In this document: one piece after another, positions 45,346 through 56,559 of the stretch | How the letters are laid out: every line of letters starts with the position of its first letter | Position numbering within the stretch: the stretch's first letter is position 1 | NCBI GenBank assembly: GCA_037157565.1 | Contig: JAZHRO010000014.1 | Span: 100,533,501 to 100,597,500, forward strand | DNA length: 64,000 bases | Direction: 5' to 3' | Source of the DNA: Thalassia testudinum | Taxonomy: Eukaryota > Streptophyta > Magnoliopsida > Alismatales > Hydrocharitaceae | Translations under genes and position numbers: made by a program | The notes under the pieces: generated by a model | What the model was told of the DNA's origin: nothing | The model's input: only the letters and a program-made list of their open reading frames with translations | Database searches by the model: none

Positions 45346-47190
45346 TGCACCATGCTAGCTTTTATAGGCGCTTTATTAAGAATTTCAGTAAAATTTCTAG
45401 GCCACTTTGTGACTTGTTGGCGAAGGAATCTTCCTTCAATTTTGATTCAAAGTGTACCAAGGCCTTTCAAACTCTGAAGGAGGCCTTGATCTCTATGCCT
45501 ATTCTTGAGCTCCAGATTGGACACTCCCATTTGAGCTGATGTGTGATGCTTCGGATTATGCAGTGGGAGCCATCCTTGGACAAAGGGTTGAGGGAAGACC
45601 ACATGTGCTGCACTATGCCAGTAAGACTTTAATTGAACCACAACAAAACTACAGTGTCATTGAAAAGGAATTACTTGCTGTAGTTTTTGCTTTAGAGAAG
45701 TTTAGGTCTTATCTTCTTGGGTCTAAGGTGGTTATTTTCATTGGTCATGCGGTAGTGAACCATCTCATTGCCAAGAAGGAATCTAAGCCACGTCTGATTA
45801 GGTGGATCCTACTCCTTCAAGAGTTTGACTTGGAGATACATTTAAAGATAGGAGTAGAAAATGTAATGGCTGACTACCTGTCTCGCCTTCCACTTGATGA
45901 CTCTCCATCTAGAGATATCCGTGAGACATTTTTTGATGAAACCCTTATTGCGGTAACACCAACTTCACCTTGGTATGCTGATACCATCAATTACTTAGTC
46001 ACTAGAGAGACTCCTGGCTCTTGGGATGAGCAGAAAAGGAACAGATTCATTTCCCAAGCTAGATACTTTCATTGGGAAGAGCCTGAATTATTTAGAATTA
46101 GACAAGACCAAGTACTGAGATGATGCGTGCCTGAAGAGGAGCAACAAAGTCTGCTAAGTTGTTGCCATGAACTTCATTGTGGAGGACACTTTGGTGCTAA
46201 GAAAACTTCTTTTAAGGTTCTCTAATTCGATTTTTGGTGGCCTTTGTTATTTAAGGATTCTCATAATTTTGTTAAGGCATGTATTAGATGTCAACGGATT
46301 GGAACGATTGGGAAGAGGAATGAGATGCCTCAACACCCCATTCAACCTGTTGAAATTTTTGATGTTTGGGGAATTGACTTTATGGGCCCCTTCCCTTCGT
46401 CCCATGGTTATGAACATATCCTGGTGGTAGTTGATTATGTCTCTAAATGGATAAAGGCCATTCCTACATGCACAAATGACCACTTTGTGGTCTTGAAATT
46501 TGTGAAGGCCAATATCATATCTCGCTTTGGCTTTCCTAAGACCATTGAAAGTGATGGGGGACCTCATTTCTGGAACGACCACTTCAATCGACTACTCAGG
46601 AGTCTGGGAGTGAGTCACAAGGTCGCTACCCCTTACCATACTCAGACGAGTGGCCAGGTTGAAGTGTCAAATAGGGAGATAAAGGATATATTAGAAAAGA
46701 TCATTAAGCCTGATAAGAAAGACTGGTCCCAAAAGCTCGATGATGCTTTATGGGCTTATCGAACAACTTACAAGACCCCTTTAGGTACATCTCCCTTTCG
46801 GATGGTGCATGGGAAAGCATGCCATTTGCCCGTTGAGTTGGAACATAGGGCACTTTGGGCTATCCGAAGTGTCAACATGGATTTAGAAAAGGCAGGTAAG
46901 GCACGACTTCTGGAATTAAGTGAGCTTGAGGAATTGAGGAACGATACTTATGACACCTCTCAAGCTTATAAAGAGATAACTAAGGTCTTGCATGATAAGT
47001 ATATCCTTAGAAAGACCTTTGAGCCCAACCAACAAGTTTGGCTTTTCAATTCTAGACTTAAGCTTTCTACAGGGAAATTAAAATCTCGTTGGGATGGGCC
47101 TTACATAATCACTAGAGTGTTTCCGTAGGAGGCTGTGGAGATCAAGAGCCCCTCCTCATGTACGACCATCTGGTTGATGAAGTCACTCTT
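45346..47190 (+). pseudogene. G2 pol: RNase H and integrase
   Basis: RNase [12 protein letters not shown] at 45539, then IGHAVVNHL where G1 still has the catalytic Asp in [21 protein letters not shown] near 45860. Integrase: zinc region HELHCGGHF (46167-46195) to CIRC (about 46280), and the DDE triad at WGIDFMGPF (about 46368), SDGGPHFW (46551) and QVEVSNREI (46655). The integrase core is open for 294 codons (46244-47128). Stops at 46122 and 47127. Same domain order and motifs as G1. Confidence 0.88.
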
Positions 47191-47275
47191 GAGGAGCCTT
47201 AGCTCCCATCATTCTCTACCTCAGGTAACATCTTCCCTTAACTATTTTGCTTCCAATGAGGGCATTGTTTGAACC

Positions 47276-47287
47276 AGGCATGGGGGG
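47276..47287 (+). other. Internal polypurine-tract-like motif of G2
   Basis: AGGCATGGGGGG, preceded by CCAATGAGGGCATTGTTTG. The distance to the 3' LTR is 1.19 kb after subtracting S4. Confidence 0.7.
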
Positions 47288-47901
47288 ATAGGACCTGAGG
47301 AATCTGCTCATAGCATGTCTACATTTTACATTCATGCATGTATATTGAATTAAAAAAAAAAAAACATGCTGTTATGCTTAACCAGCTAGGCTCTGCATCA
47401 TTAGGCATGAGACCAAGACTTTAGGTTTGCCTAATCTGACTCTAGGTATCTAATTATAGGAGTTAATGTTGAACTACTGACTTTAGAACTTTATGGTTCA
47501 TTTGGACTTAGAAACTTAAGTAGGAGTTAAGTTGCTGACCATTCCTCAAGAGGTTGAGGAAGGAAAGCTAGGGATTGAGTTAAAGGCTAGGTAGTACCTG
47601 GAGTCTTTTTCTACCTTTTGATTTACGGGTCCTCATAACCTAAGCATCCATATTGCACACACACTTGGTCTTGTGTAAATAGTGATCACCCTAATTCATT
47701 TCTTGAAGAAAATTTGGTTCTCTTAGTTTTGACTTATGGGAAGCTTGAAAGCACAATTTGATTGGAAGAGTTCCTACCTCAGGAGAGGTGGATTATATAC
47801 TCACCTTGAGGATGTGATGATAACATGTCACCTCCTTGGCGCTTGTCTCTTAGGATGTCCATCCTATTGGGGGCATGTAAGCGCATGGTGCGGTTCAGGT
47901 A

Positions 47902-48044
47902 CCATGGGCAGCCCTATCTCGAAGTGCCAACTGCCACAAGCCTGAATTCGCCTAAGAAATCCATGGGCGATACTATCTCGAAGTGTCGATTGCCAGGAGT
48001 TTTTGGGGTCACTATGGGAAGTGCTATCTCGAAGCATCGAAAGC
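47902..48044 (+). repeat. Three-unit tandem repeat in G2 3' region
   Basis: Sense-strand units 47902-47933, 47961-47992 and 48013-48044, each containing CCATGGGC/GA...CTATCTCGAAG. Same number and spacing as in G1. Confidence 0.7.
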
Positions 48045-49214
48045 CAGGCACCCTTCAAGGTTCAGTGATGGGGACAATGAATCTGACATAGACCATGTTG
48101 ATAACTAATTGGTCGTACCGTGTTTCGCGTGTTTAGAAATCGAGGTTACAAGTAACTTGTCGTTGTAGTTGCAAAACACATCGCTCAAATAAAATTTATA
48201 CCGAAACTCCAAGGGAGTCTCGGGTCGAACACAGGGAGGCGAAGTTTACTTTACTTGAAAATCGCGCTTCGATTCATTTCTTTTTGGCATTTTGGGGTTT
48301 TGTTATTTGTTTTTGTTTCTGAAATAAAAGAAAACAAATAAATGTATCACAAGATAGAGGTGAAACAAATATGATATATATGTCAATTCAATGTCGGTTA
48401 CAATGAACTACAAAAGCATAAAAAGAGAGGGAGGTGAGAGGAAATCTCCTGAATCGGTTGTTCGGCAAGACGACGGCGCATGGCGGTAGCTCGGAGGAAG
48501 GAGGTGAGGAGAGAGATGATGGAGATGAGATGCTGGAGGATGTCGTGTTGAGGAAAGCTTCGACGTGGCTCCGAAATGGAGGTGAGAAGATGGAGGTGAT
48601 CTGCTACCGGCATGGAGGTGGGAGGATAGCTCCAAGGTGACCTATGAAGGGAGATGGGAAGTTGGAGGAGTATTTGGTGGGGTAGAGGTTCACTACAGTA
48701 ATAGGCACCTTGGGAGCTTGAGAACAAGCTCTAATGGAGCGTTGGTAGGCTTGCTAGAGCTTGGGAGTAGGTGGGAGTAGAGTAGGTAGAGATGGCTTGG
48801 AAGGGAGGGGGTGAAGGTCCTTTTATAGTGGTGAAGAGGCTAAAAATGGATAAAGAACCTCTAGTGACCTCCAGACCATCGCTGGAAACGTTGCTGTAGA
48901 CAGCTCACCTCCACCCACGCCCATAGCTAGCTCTGCTGGCTTGCAAAGAAACAGCGACTGCTGTAAGTGTCGCTGTAGGTCAGTCCAGCTGTTGCTGAAA
49001 GCTGGCGCCAACATGTGCGTGTCGCCAACACGCCCGCGTCACCTTCCCCGCTCATCATGTGCGCTGACTGTGCGCACCTAGCTGTGTGTGCGTGTGCTAT
49101 GCACTAGCGTGCGTGCTTGCAATGCGCTGGCCCCCGTGTGCGCGCGCGCGCTGCCGCTGCCGCTGCTGCTGCGTTACGCTCCAAGTGCCCGTCCAATTGC
49201 AAATTGGAGGGGCT

Positions 49215-49275
49215 GCGGGGAATCGAACCCGTGCCTCTCCTTTGCAAACCCGCGCCTCCACCGTTGCGGCACTCC
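49215..49275 (-). other. tRNA-like Pol III A/B-box module in S4
   Basis: On minus: A-box-like GTGCCGCAACGGTGG (49272-49258), then a perfect consensus B-box GGTTCGATTCC (49229-49219), start-to-start spacing 43. It has the strongest B-box of the seven modules. Confidence 0.6.
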
Positions 49276-49408
49276 TCCACTTGTGTCGCATGGAGTGTTT
49301 TGGTGCAGGCGCTTACCAGCCGTTGGATCTTGATCCAACGGCTAGGATTAATGGCGTAGATGATGAGGGAGAGTGGGCGGTGGCTGTTGGTCAGGTTTGG
49401 GCGGCCTG

Positions 49409-49430
49409 GATGGTGCCACGTGGCGCCATC
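49409..49430. promoter_or_regulatory. G-box palindrome in S4
   Basis: Near-perfect palindrome with core TGCCACGTGGCG and GATGG/CCATC outer arms, followed by another inverted pair GGCC...GGCC. Confidence 0.7.
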
Positions 49431-50083
49431 TAGGCCGTCCATCATCTTCTTCTTATAGAGGGTGCTACGGTGCTTAGATCAAGATGATTCCCGCGACGTC
49501 GAACTGCGATTGTCGCTCCGGATCCATCCGTATGGTTGGATTTTCCATCCGAAACCTGTATGGATGTTGCATTGCCCCCTGGCCATATAAAATGAAGGAA
49601 TTAATATATAAAATATACTACTATCCTAAATGCCATGCAATGGATGTTATGCAATATTTATAACATGATATGCAATGCTAAGTCTAAGAACTATCAAAAA
49701 TAAGCAATTTATCTTGAATTTATGTGTGTTCATCACTGATCCAGGGTTAGACTTAGAGGAATCAAAAAATATATATATATATATCCTCTTGCTCTCTTTG
49801 TAGGTTGGCAATCATACCAACCTCAAATAAATCTGACCAATGCGCATACATGGATGCTTTAATCTCTAGGATCAATAAACCCTATGGTAGAGTTAGAAAT
49901 CAAGGAAACCTATGCCTGCAACTCGTCCTTAGCTGACCTAGTCTGTAGCTTAACAACTACTTGAGTACCTTATGATCTAGGGTTAGATGGTTCAACCTAA
50001 TTTCTATGAAAAGCTCAATTGATTTAGCTGGGTTAACTTGTAGTGTTAAGTCATGCTTGAATTTGCTAGAGACTAGCAAAAAC

Positions 50084-50099
50084 AAGGAATGGGGGTATT
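50084..50099 (+). other. Polypurine tract of G2
   Basis: AAGGAATGGGGGTATT directly before the 3' LTR. Confidence 0.75.
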
Positions 50100-51795
50100 T
50101 CATTAGCCCATATTCATGGGCTATTTAGGTATTTAAGTGCCTAGACATTAAGTTAATTTAACATGTATTTAGCATGCATTAGGATATAAATATATTAATT
50201 ATAGATTTGCTTCATGCATCGCATTTTTTAGGTCTTAGCATGCATTAGCTTAGTTTTTAATTTAGCTTGCATTCTAATTTAGTAGGCATAATACATAATA
50301 CATGCATTACATATAATTAGATATTTTATAAGGTTTTGTCTATAAATAAGATAATTTTTATTTATTTATATATGCTTCTCCTGTAGGACTCTTATGTAAA
50401 ACGAAGCCACCTTGCAACAGCTGCAGCCTTGACTCGACCATCACGGAGCAATACACTCCTAGAAGGAAAGAACGAAAAAAGTGGATTTGGCTCCTCGCGA
50501 TTCAATTCAAAATAGATGAGCTACTATAAGAGGAAGGAGGAGGCTACGGAGCAAGGGAGGCTGCCATCCCAACCCAATACTGTGCTTCACCTCCTCACCA
50601 TCGTCCTCAACTGCGATAGCATGACTCCACCACCGTGGGCGTGTGGTGTGATAGCACACACCGCCAACTAGAGCCCCTGCATCACCGTGCTTCACTAGAA
50701 ACGTCACCACCACCACCTTTCCCCTTCATCTTCTTCATTGTGCTTCACCTGCAACATCAAGAACAAGCCCAACATCCACAACCTCACCGTGCCACTGCCT
50801 GACCACCAACACCACATCCTGCTGTCTACTGTCACCACCACCACCAACATCTCCATTTGCTCTTCTTCATTCTTCCTCTTCCTCAGTTTCTCCTCCAACT
50901 CAATGAAACCCACTACCACCATCACCGACAACTACCTCCATCACCATGTCGCCCCCTCACGTATCCTCGTGCCTGACTCTTTTTGCTGCATCTCCATCCC
51001 GCGCGACCAACGCACTTCCCTTGTGGTGCCCGGGTGCTTTGCCTTCATCCCACAAGCACTGAGAGAGCACCTAGCTACAGTAGGTGCGCCACAACCAAAG
51101 CAGTAGTGCGGGCACTCCCTGTGCCTCCAACGTGCCGTGCACCACCGGCTCTCGCCGATCAGCATCACCCCTCCCGTGCAAGCTCTCCACCAACGTCACG
51201 CACGTCCAGCATGGTTACGCCCCTTTACCTCATGAACTTCAACAGCAAATAGAGCTGCAACCCATCGCTACCCACCGTCGACCTCTCCTTCGTTCTCTCA
51301 TCTCCAGCCACTTCGCGTCGAGCTGCTACCGCCATCGAGTGCGGCCTAGCCTGAAGGACCTTCGATGAGCTTCACGTCTCCGGCCAAGCCTTCCTTGTCG
51401 TGCACAGTGACGGGAACTCCTTCCCCTATTTTGCATTTCATTACTTATTACATTTTGTTACCATTGTAAAAGGGAAATTTTTGAGTTAATAATATTATAT
51501 TCTAGTGATTTTATAAGAACCCCCTTATCTTTCATTAAAATGCAAGTTCAGTGATTACATGCATTGTTATCCGAATTAAAAAGGGGGTTTTAGCCTTCTT
51601 TCTTAGGAAAACTAATTATGAACATTATTATTTTCAAATTTTGTGAGCCTTAATAGGTCACTGCCTCCCTGTAGACACGACCCACTCCTTTGTGAGTGGT
51701 TTATTTAATTAGTTCTGATTTGCATTATTCGTCACTTGATTTCTATACTGCAACGTTCTTGATTTATATTTTCAAAAACTAAAATAATGTGGTCA
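50100..51795 (+). repeat. 3' LTR of G2
   Basis: 1696 bp. The terminal TG has become TC at 50100-50101; it ends GTGGTCA, followed by the GTCCC duplication. Frames at 50738-51368 follow codon-biased low-complexity sequence and are not genes. U5 block GCCTCCCTGTAGACACGACC at about 51662. Confidence 0.9.
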
Positions 51796-51800
51796 GTCCC

Positions 51801-52919
51801 TCTTTGGTAGGGAGATGCGAAGAAGAGAGGATGGTCGTGGCTCTCCCAAATTGGCCATTAGGAGGCTGTAGGAAGATGTGGAAGGAAGCTCGTCGAATCT
51901 GGTAGGAGCAGGCTGGAGGGAGGAGAAGAAGAGGAATTTGGCCTTTAAACCTAACTAGCTCTGGATGCTGGGAGATGCTAGAGCTTAAATAGAGCTCCTA
52001 GGCAGGTTCTAAATAGGAAAGAAGCTTGATTGAGCTTCATTAGGAATCAAGAAGAACCCAAGGGATCCATATGTTTGTATGGCCTTTCTAGGGCAAATTA
52101 GAGCCCAAGATCCATCTCAATCTTTTCCTTGTTGAACATTAATCCCACCAAATTTGGTGGAATTTGATGAAGATTTGAATAGGTTTAGGCTCGGTCAAAA
52201 GGTGCCTAGAGGTTTGTTGACCTCCAATGGTGACAGGGGTCTTTTCATGAAGAAGGTAACAAAGTTAGGGACCCATTTGTAAGGATTTTTGGAAGTTAGG
52301 GGATTATTTGAAAGAAACAGAGTTTAAATGGACTGAAATGCAAACTAGGTCAAGAAAGACTCTGATTGGGCCTAAATTTTGGTACAAACCTAATTTGGAC
52401 CCAAGGAATCTGATGGTGAGGTTAGATTTCAATTTTGACCAAGTTTGACAATGCAATTTGCGTAGAAACCTAAATTTGTGCAGAATTCCGTTTGCGACTC
52501 TATTCAAGGTCAAAATTGGCTCAGATGGTCAAATCAAGGTACCAAACCTCTAGGAATATTTTTCTATGAATTTTAGAAGGTTTAGATGAATTTTATCCTG
52601 ACCAGAACCTCTATATTTCAAGTGGGTAAAAAATTAGGGTTTTGGGTGCTGATTTGATTCTCGAAACACGTGAAACCCTGTTTCTGTCTGTGTGGAGCCT
52701 CTTATTAGTCTTTAATGCTCAGAATAACCCTAGGAAAACCCCATGGTTACTCTGCTTTCATGATGTGATGTTGAAACTGTAGAATTAACCCTATTTTAAT
52801 ATTCTTCTCTCAAAATGGATATGTAAGGAATTATGGCTCTCAGGCAACTATGTAGGAGCATTTGTTACTTAATTTTGACTAATTAAAGCTAGTTATGGCT
52901 CATGATGGTGTTACCATCA
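51801..52919 (-). repeat. E5 3' LTR, second part
   Basis: Resumes after the G2 duplication and ends ...TTACCATCA at 52919, immediately followed by the minus-strand polypurine tract. A minus-strand TATTTAA near 51984-51990 could be the promoter. No tRNA-like module found. The short frame at 52304-52513 is unsupported. Confidence 0.6.
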
Positions 52920-53368
52920 TACCCCCATGCCTAACTTTTGTTAGTCCCTTAGTAAAATCCTATGGAAAGAACTAAATTTCTAGACCACGCATTGATGTTC
53001 AGATGCCTGATTTGTTCCACTTTCTAGAAATTAGATCAGAATGCCAATAATAGGCCTAGAGGTACTCAAGTATCAATCAAGATCCAGACTGACCAGCTTC
53101 AGCCTGAGTCGACAGCGAAGTTTTCTAAGGCTAGTAAAATCTTCCTAAATGTTCATTGAACCCAGCGGTTAAAGAACTTGCGCGTAGATATAACATGTCC
53201 AAGTTTAGTTTGCGGTGCATTTTTGCAAGAGAGAGATAGAAGGATTTTTTCATTTGGAGAGTTTTCTCTTATCTTTTTATTTTTCTCTAAATCCAACCTC
53301 AGATTGGCCTTAAACACGGTTTGTATTGGATTCCTTATCTCTACCATCAATCCTTGAAGGGTCCTTGG

Positions 53369-53508
53369 CTTTCGATGCTTCGGGATGGCACTGGCCATGG
53401 CAACCCCCAGAACCCTGGATTTCGACACTTTGAGATAGTGTGTGCCATGGCATTCTGTAGCTAAATTCAGGCCCTGGCGATCGACATTTCGGGGTAATCC
53501 CACCCATG
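53369..53508 (-). repeat. Three-unit tandem repeat in E5
   Basis: Units 53369-53400, 53420-53450 and 53478-53508 (plus-strand TTCGACACTTTGAGATAG...GCCATGG), the same as in G1 and G2, and followed by the conserved AAGAGACAAGCACCGAGGAG (about 53566). Confidence 0.75.
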
Positions 53509-54262
53509 GCACCTGAACCAGCACAAGGTGCTTACATGCCCTTAGTAGGATATTTAGATATCCTAAGAGACAAGCACCGAGGAGATGATATGTTATTATG
53601 CGTCTTCAAGGGGAATTTCCCACCTCTTTACGTTGGGAAATCATCCAATTAACTTGTGTTGTCAAGCTGCTCCTAAGATAGATCTTCGAGATGGCTTTGC
53701 AAAAGAGAATGCTTTTGGCATGATTTTCTTTATTACGCGGACTGAACCAGACTTAGTGTGTGATTTTGAGCGCTTAGGTTAGAAAGTCCCACAAAACAAA
53801 GGGCAGGCAACGGGACTGAATAATCCCTAAGCCTTAGACCTACTACATCAGCTTCGCACTTTCCTCAACCTCTTGAGGACTAATCCAGATCTTAACAAAT
53901 ACGTGAATGTTTACACCCTAAAACAAGTCCAAGAGGCCTAAGATCAGCACTCATACTAATCTCCTTATCTCTAGTATTTCAGGACTTAGTCTTTCTTTTA
54001 ATTAGGTCTAGAACTTAATTAGATTCCATAATCAATTGCTATGACTATCATTTTTTTCTTGATTTTGCTCTTTTTTTGACATTTGAATTTCCTCCTCTTT
54101 TCTTCAAGAGATATTTGCAATCAATTCACAAAATTTACTCCCCTTTCTCCACTTTTTTTCTTTTTCATTTTTTTATATATTTTTTTATCATTTTTGTATA
54201 TGTATTCTTTTTCTGTGAGAACGCCTCAGAGAATTGAATTTCTATATGTTTGCACTTTAACA

Positions 54263-54274
54263 CCCCCCATGCCT
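54263..54274 (-). other. Internal polypurine-tract-like motif of E5
   Basis: Minus-strand AGGCATGGGGGG, 1.34 kb from the LTR-adjacent copy. Confidence 0.65.
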
Positions 54275-54970
54275 AAGTTTTGCAATATGCTCATTGTAAA
54301 CTAGGAGGGTATAAATTCAGTTTGGTTCAAAGCTTAGAATAGGATCAAAGGGTGGGTGAATGAGTTGGGATGACTGTTGCAAACGATTTCATCCTTTAAT
54401 ACAAGCACCAAAGGTGGAGTCGGCTGTTCTAAATTTGAACTCAAAAGTGTAGGAGTGTAGCTCAAAAGAATGATTAGAAGAGTCTTGGGTTGTCTCCCGT
54501 TAAGAGCTAAATTCAATGCCTTCAGTCGAGCAGAAGGTTGTCAAAGAGAAGGGGTGGTCAAATCAGACAAATTTTGTAGAACAAGCACCTTAATAAGTAG
54601 CCCGGTTGGTCCAACCAAGTGCTTGTTCAGATCAACAGGCTGATGATGCAGACCAAACCCAATCAGTTTGGTGGGTTGATGGATGTTAATCAGTAGATGT
54701 GAAGCCCACCAAATACTGTGAGGCTCAAAAGAGATATGGAAATGTGAATCTGGGGTTTGGCTGAATCGGTTCAACCTGAGTAGAGTACGGATCTTTAAAA
54801 GAAAATGGAGTTGTGAAGGATGTAGGAACCCTACAGGTGAGATTAGAGAAGGATAAGAAGTGATTAACAGTCTGATCAATGTTTGATAACCGATCAAAAG
54901 ATGGAGGAGAATCATGTGCAACCGAATTAGAGAGACGCGAATCAGAGTAGAAGTTGATTATGGTGGCGAG

Positions 54971-55514
54971 TCATGGTTGGGATCGAATTTCGGAAGGCTC
55001 TGTATGTGGATCGGAAGGTGTGGCTTCCTTGAAGTCCAAATCATTGACCTCAACATTAGAATCAGAAATCGGATCATGGATGCTGAAGTTGTAAACTAGC
55101 TCGTAATTTTCAGGAAACAAAGGTTCTCTGAAATTAGAGTATGATTCAAAATCATCGGAGAATTTGCTAAAATCAATTTTTGAACTTGATTCTAGATTGA
55201 GAATTCCACCACGTAATGAATCATGATGCGTAGAATCAACAACCTAACTTGGATCTGACCTAATCTCAAGTTTTGAGCTCAAAAAGGTGTCCTTATTAGG
55301 CATAGGCTCATGTTCTTGGCTCCTAGGGTAGACCCAATCACATCCCAACTCTTCCATCTCGATTTCTGTATCGTAAATTGGTTTAACTTCTGATAGATCA
55401 ATTTGTATGTCTGAGGAGTTCGGAGAGCTATAATCATCAAATATAGGCCCAGAATCATGATCAAGTATGTCAATCTGCACAAAGTTTGAATCTACTTCCA
55501 TTCGGGTTGGGTGT
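54971..55514 (-). pseudogene. E5 acidic ORF fragment
   Basis: One minus-strand frame runs from the E4 border (55514) to a TGA at 54971-54973 with a single internal stop at 55244-55246. The product is rich in Asp, Glu and Ser (for example DSGPIFDDYSSPNSSD, EIEMEELGCDWVYP), which resembles the C-terminal third of the E4 ORF in composition and in its place before the internal polypurine motif. No known domain. The N-terminal part is not visible. Confidence 0.5.
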
Positions 55515-56271
55515 TGTTGAATGCATGGGTTGCTATGCTAATGTGTTTGGTTTTGAAAACCTGTCATCGTAGTATGAAAGCGAAGAACTCGTGTTGAACA
55601 AATAAAATTTATACCGGAATAGAAATCTTGGGTCGAACACAGGGAGGCAGACATTTGATTTAAAAAAAATTCACGTTTATTTTATTTGTCACGAAATAAA
55701 ATAATTGATTAGAAAGTATCTATCTATTCACACTAAATGGAAGAGAGAGAGAGAGAATATTACAAACAAAAACCACAAAGAGATGTAGAATGCACATGGA
55801 ATTCATTATCAAAAGGATTGCTCATTACACTAAATATTACGACTAGAAAGCGGGAAAATGATTACAATAGAAAGCAGTAAATCTACTCTAGAAAGTAGTA
55901 AATCTATTCTAGAAAGCAATAAAAAGAATGGGGAGAGAGATATCCTCCTCAACGGTCGCTTGGAGGACGAGCCGGATGAGACGACGCCTGGACGAAGGAG
56001 GATGGAGCAGGATTAAGGAGAACGAAGTGGGAAGAACGGGAACGGGGCAGCACGTCCTCGTCGTCGCGGGATCTGCTTTCGAAAGGGGGACGAAAAATTG
56101 ACTTTATCCCGTGAGAAGCATCCCGGGTGTGGGACAAGCTTCTCTTGAGCTTTGGAGAGGGAGAGAAGAGAAGGAAGGGATGAGAATTTTGTGTGGAGGA
56201 GGTCTCCTTTTATAGTTGCAAGGAATGAGGGCAATTTGGTCTTTTAAATCTCAAAACATTAAATAAGGGGT

Positions 56272-56301
56272 CTTTAGTGATGGATAAAACCGTCACTAAA
56301 G
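56272..56301. promoter_or_regulatory. TTTAGTGA hairpin in E4 3' LTR
   Basis: CTTTAGTGATGG and CCGTCACTAAAG around a 6-base loop (one G-T pair). It lies about 60 bases upstream of the TATA box on the sense strand. The other LTR has it at 62203-62232. Confidence 0.7.
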
Positions 56302-56559
56302 TGCCATCATAAGCGACGTGTGGCAGAGCACATGCGCCCACTCGCCTACTCACACGTGTAATGCGCATCCACATTCAGATGATCTCAACCGTCCGATCGT
56401 GAGATCGGACGGCTTATCTTGCACCTCCGCTTGCTCCTCAGCGCGTGCCGGCATGCGATCCCGCATAAGGCACGGCGTGCAATAGTGCATGGGCGCTATA
56501 GAGCGCCCATAGTCGCTCGATCCTCATCGCACGGTTGCACGCGCCCACTCACCGCGCCA

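Larger units (their letters stand above)
48110..49735 (-). mobile_element. S4: solo LTR of the E-type family inside G2 3' region
   Basis: 1626 bp, TGGTCGTACC...GTTCATCA on plus, flanked by CTAAT (48105-48109) and CTGAT (49736-49740). The orientation is minus: U5 block GGGTCGAACACAGGGAGGCG at 48225-48244, TATA (minus TATAAAA) at 48821-48827. It has the decayed hairpin at about 48858-48884, the tRNA-like module at 49215-49275, the hairpin CCGTTGGATC/GATCCAACGG at about 49319-49340 and the G-box palindrome at 49409-49430. An AT dinucleotide run at 49770-49784 lies just outside. Confidence 0.88.
35520..51795 (+). mobile_element. G2: Athila/Tat-type Ty3-gypsy retrotransposon with nested solo LTRs
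   Basis: A relative of G1 in plus orientation with LTRs 35520-38638 (holding S2) and 50100-51795, primer-binding site, gag, pol and polypurine tracts, and a perfect duplication GTCCC (35515-35519 and 51796-51800). Three solo LTRs (S2, S3, S4), each with its own duplication, account for about 5 kb, leaving an element of about 11.2 kb, the same size as G1. Many stops in gag and pol make it older than G1. It inserted into the E5 LTR. Confidence 0.92.
52920..55514 (-). mobile_element. E5 interior (3' part), cut by E4
   Basis: Interior of a minus-strand element: LTR-adjacent polypurine tract (52920-52932), three-unit repeat (53369-53508), internal tract (54263-54274) and the end of an acidic ORF (54971-55514). 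E4 interrupts it at 55515 and the rest lies beyond or is lost. Its 3' region is homologous to that of G1/G2, whereas its ORF resembles the acidic C-terminus of the E1/E4 ORF only in composition. No pol motifs in the part visible. Confidence 0.65.

Noticed and set aside
55745..55757. AG, AT and TA microsatellites (also 30136-30147, 37014-37030, 49770-49784, 61660-61690)
   Set aside because: Ordinary simple repeats; mentioned only within their LTRs.
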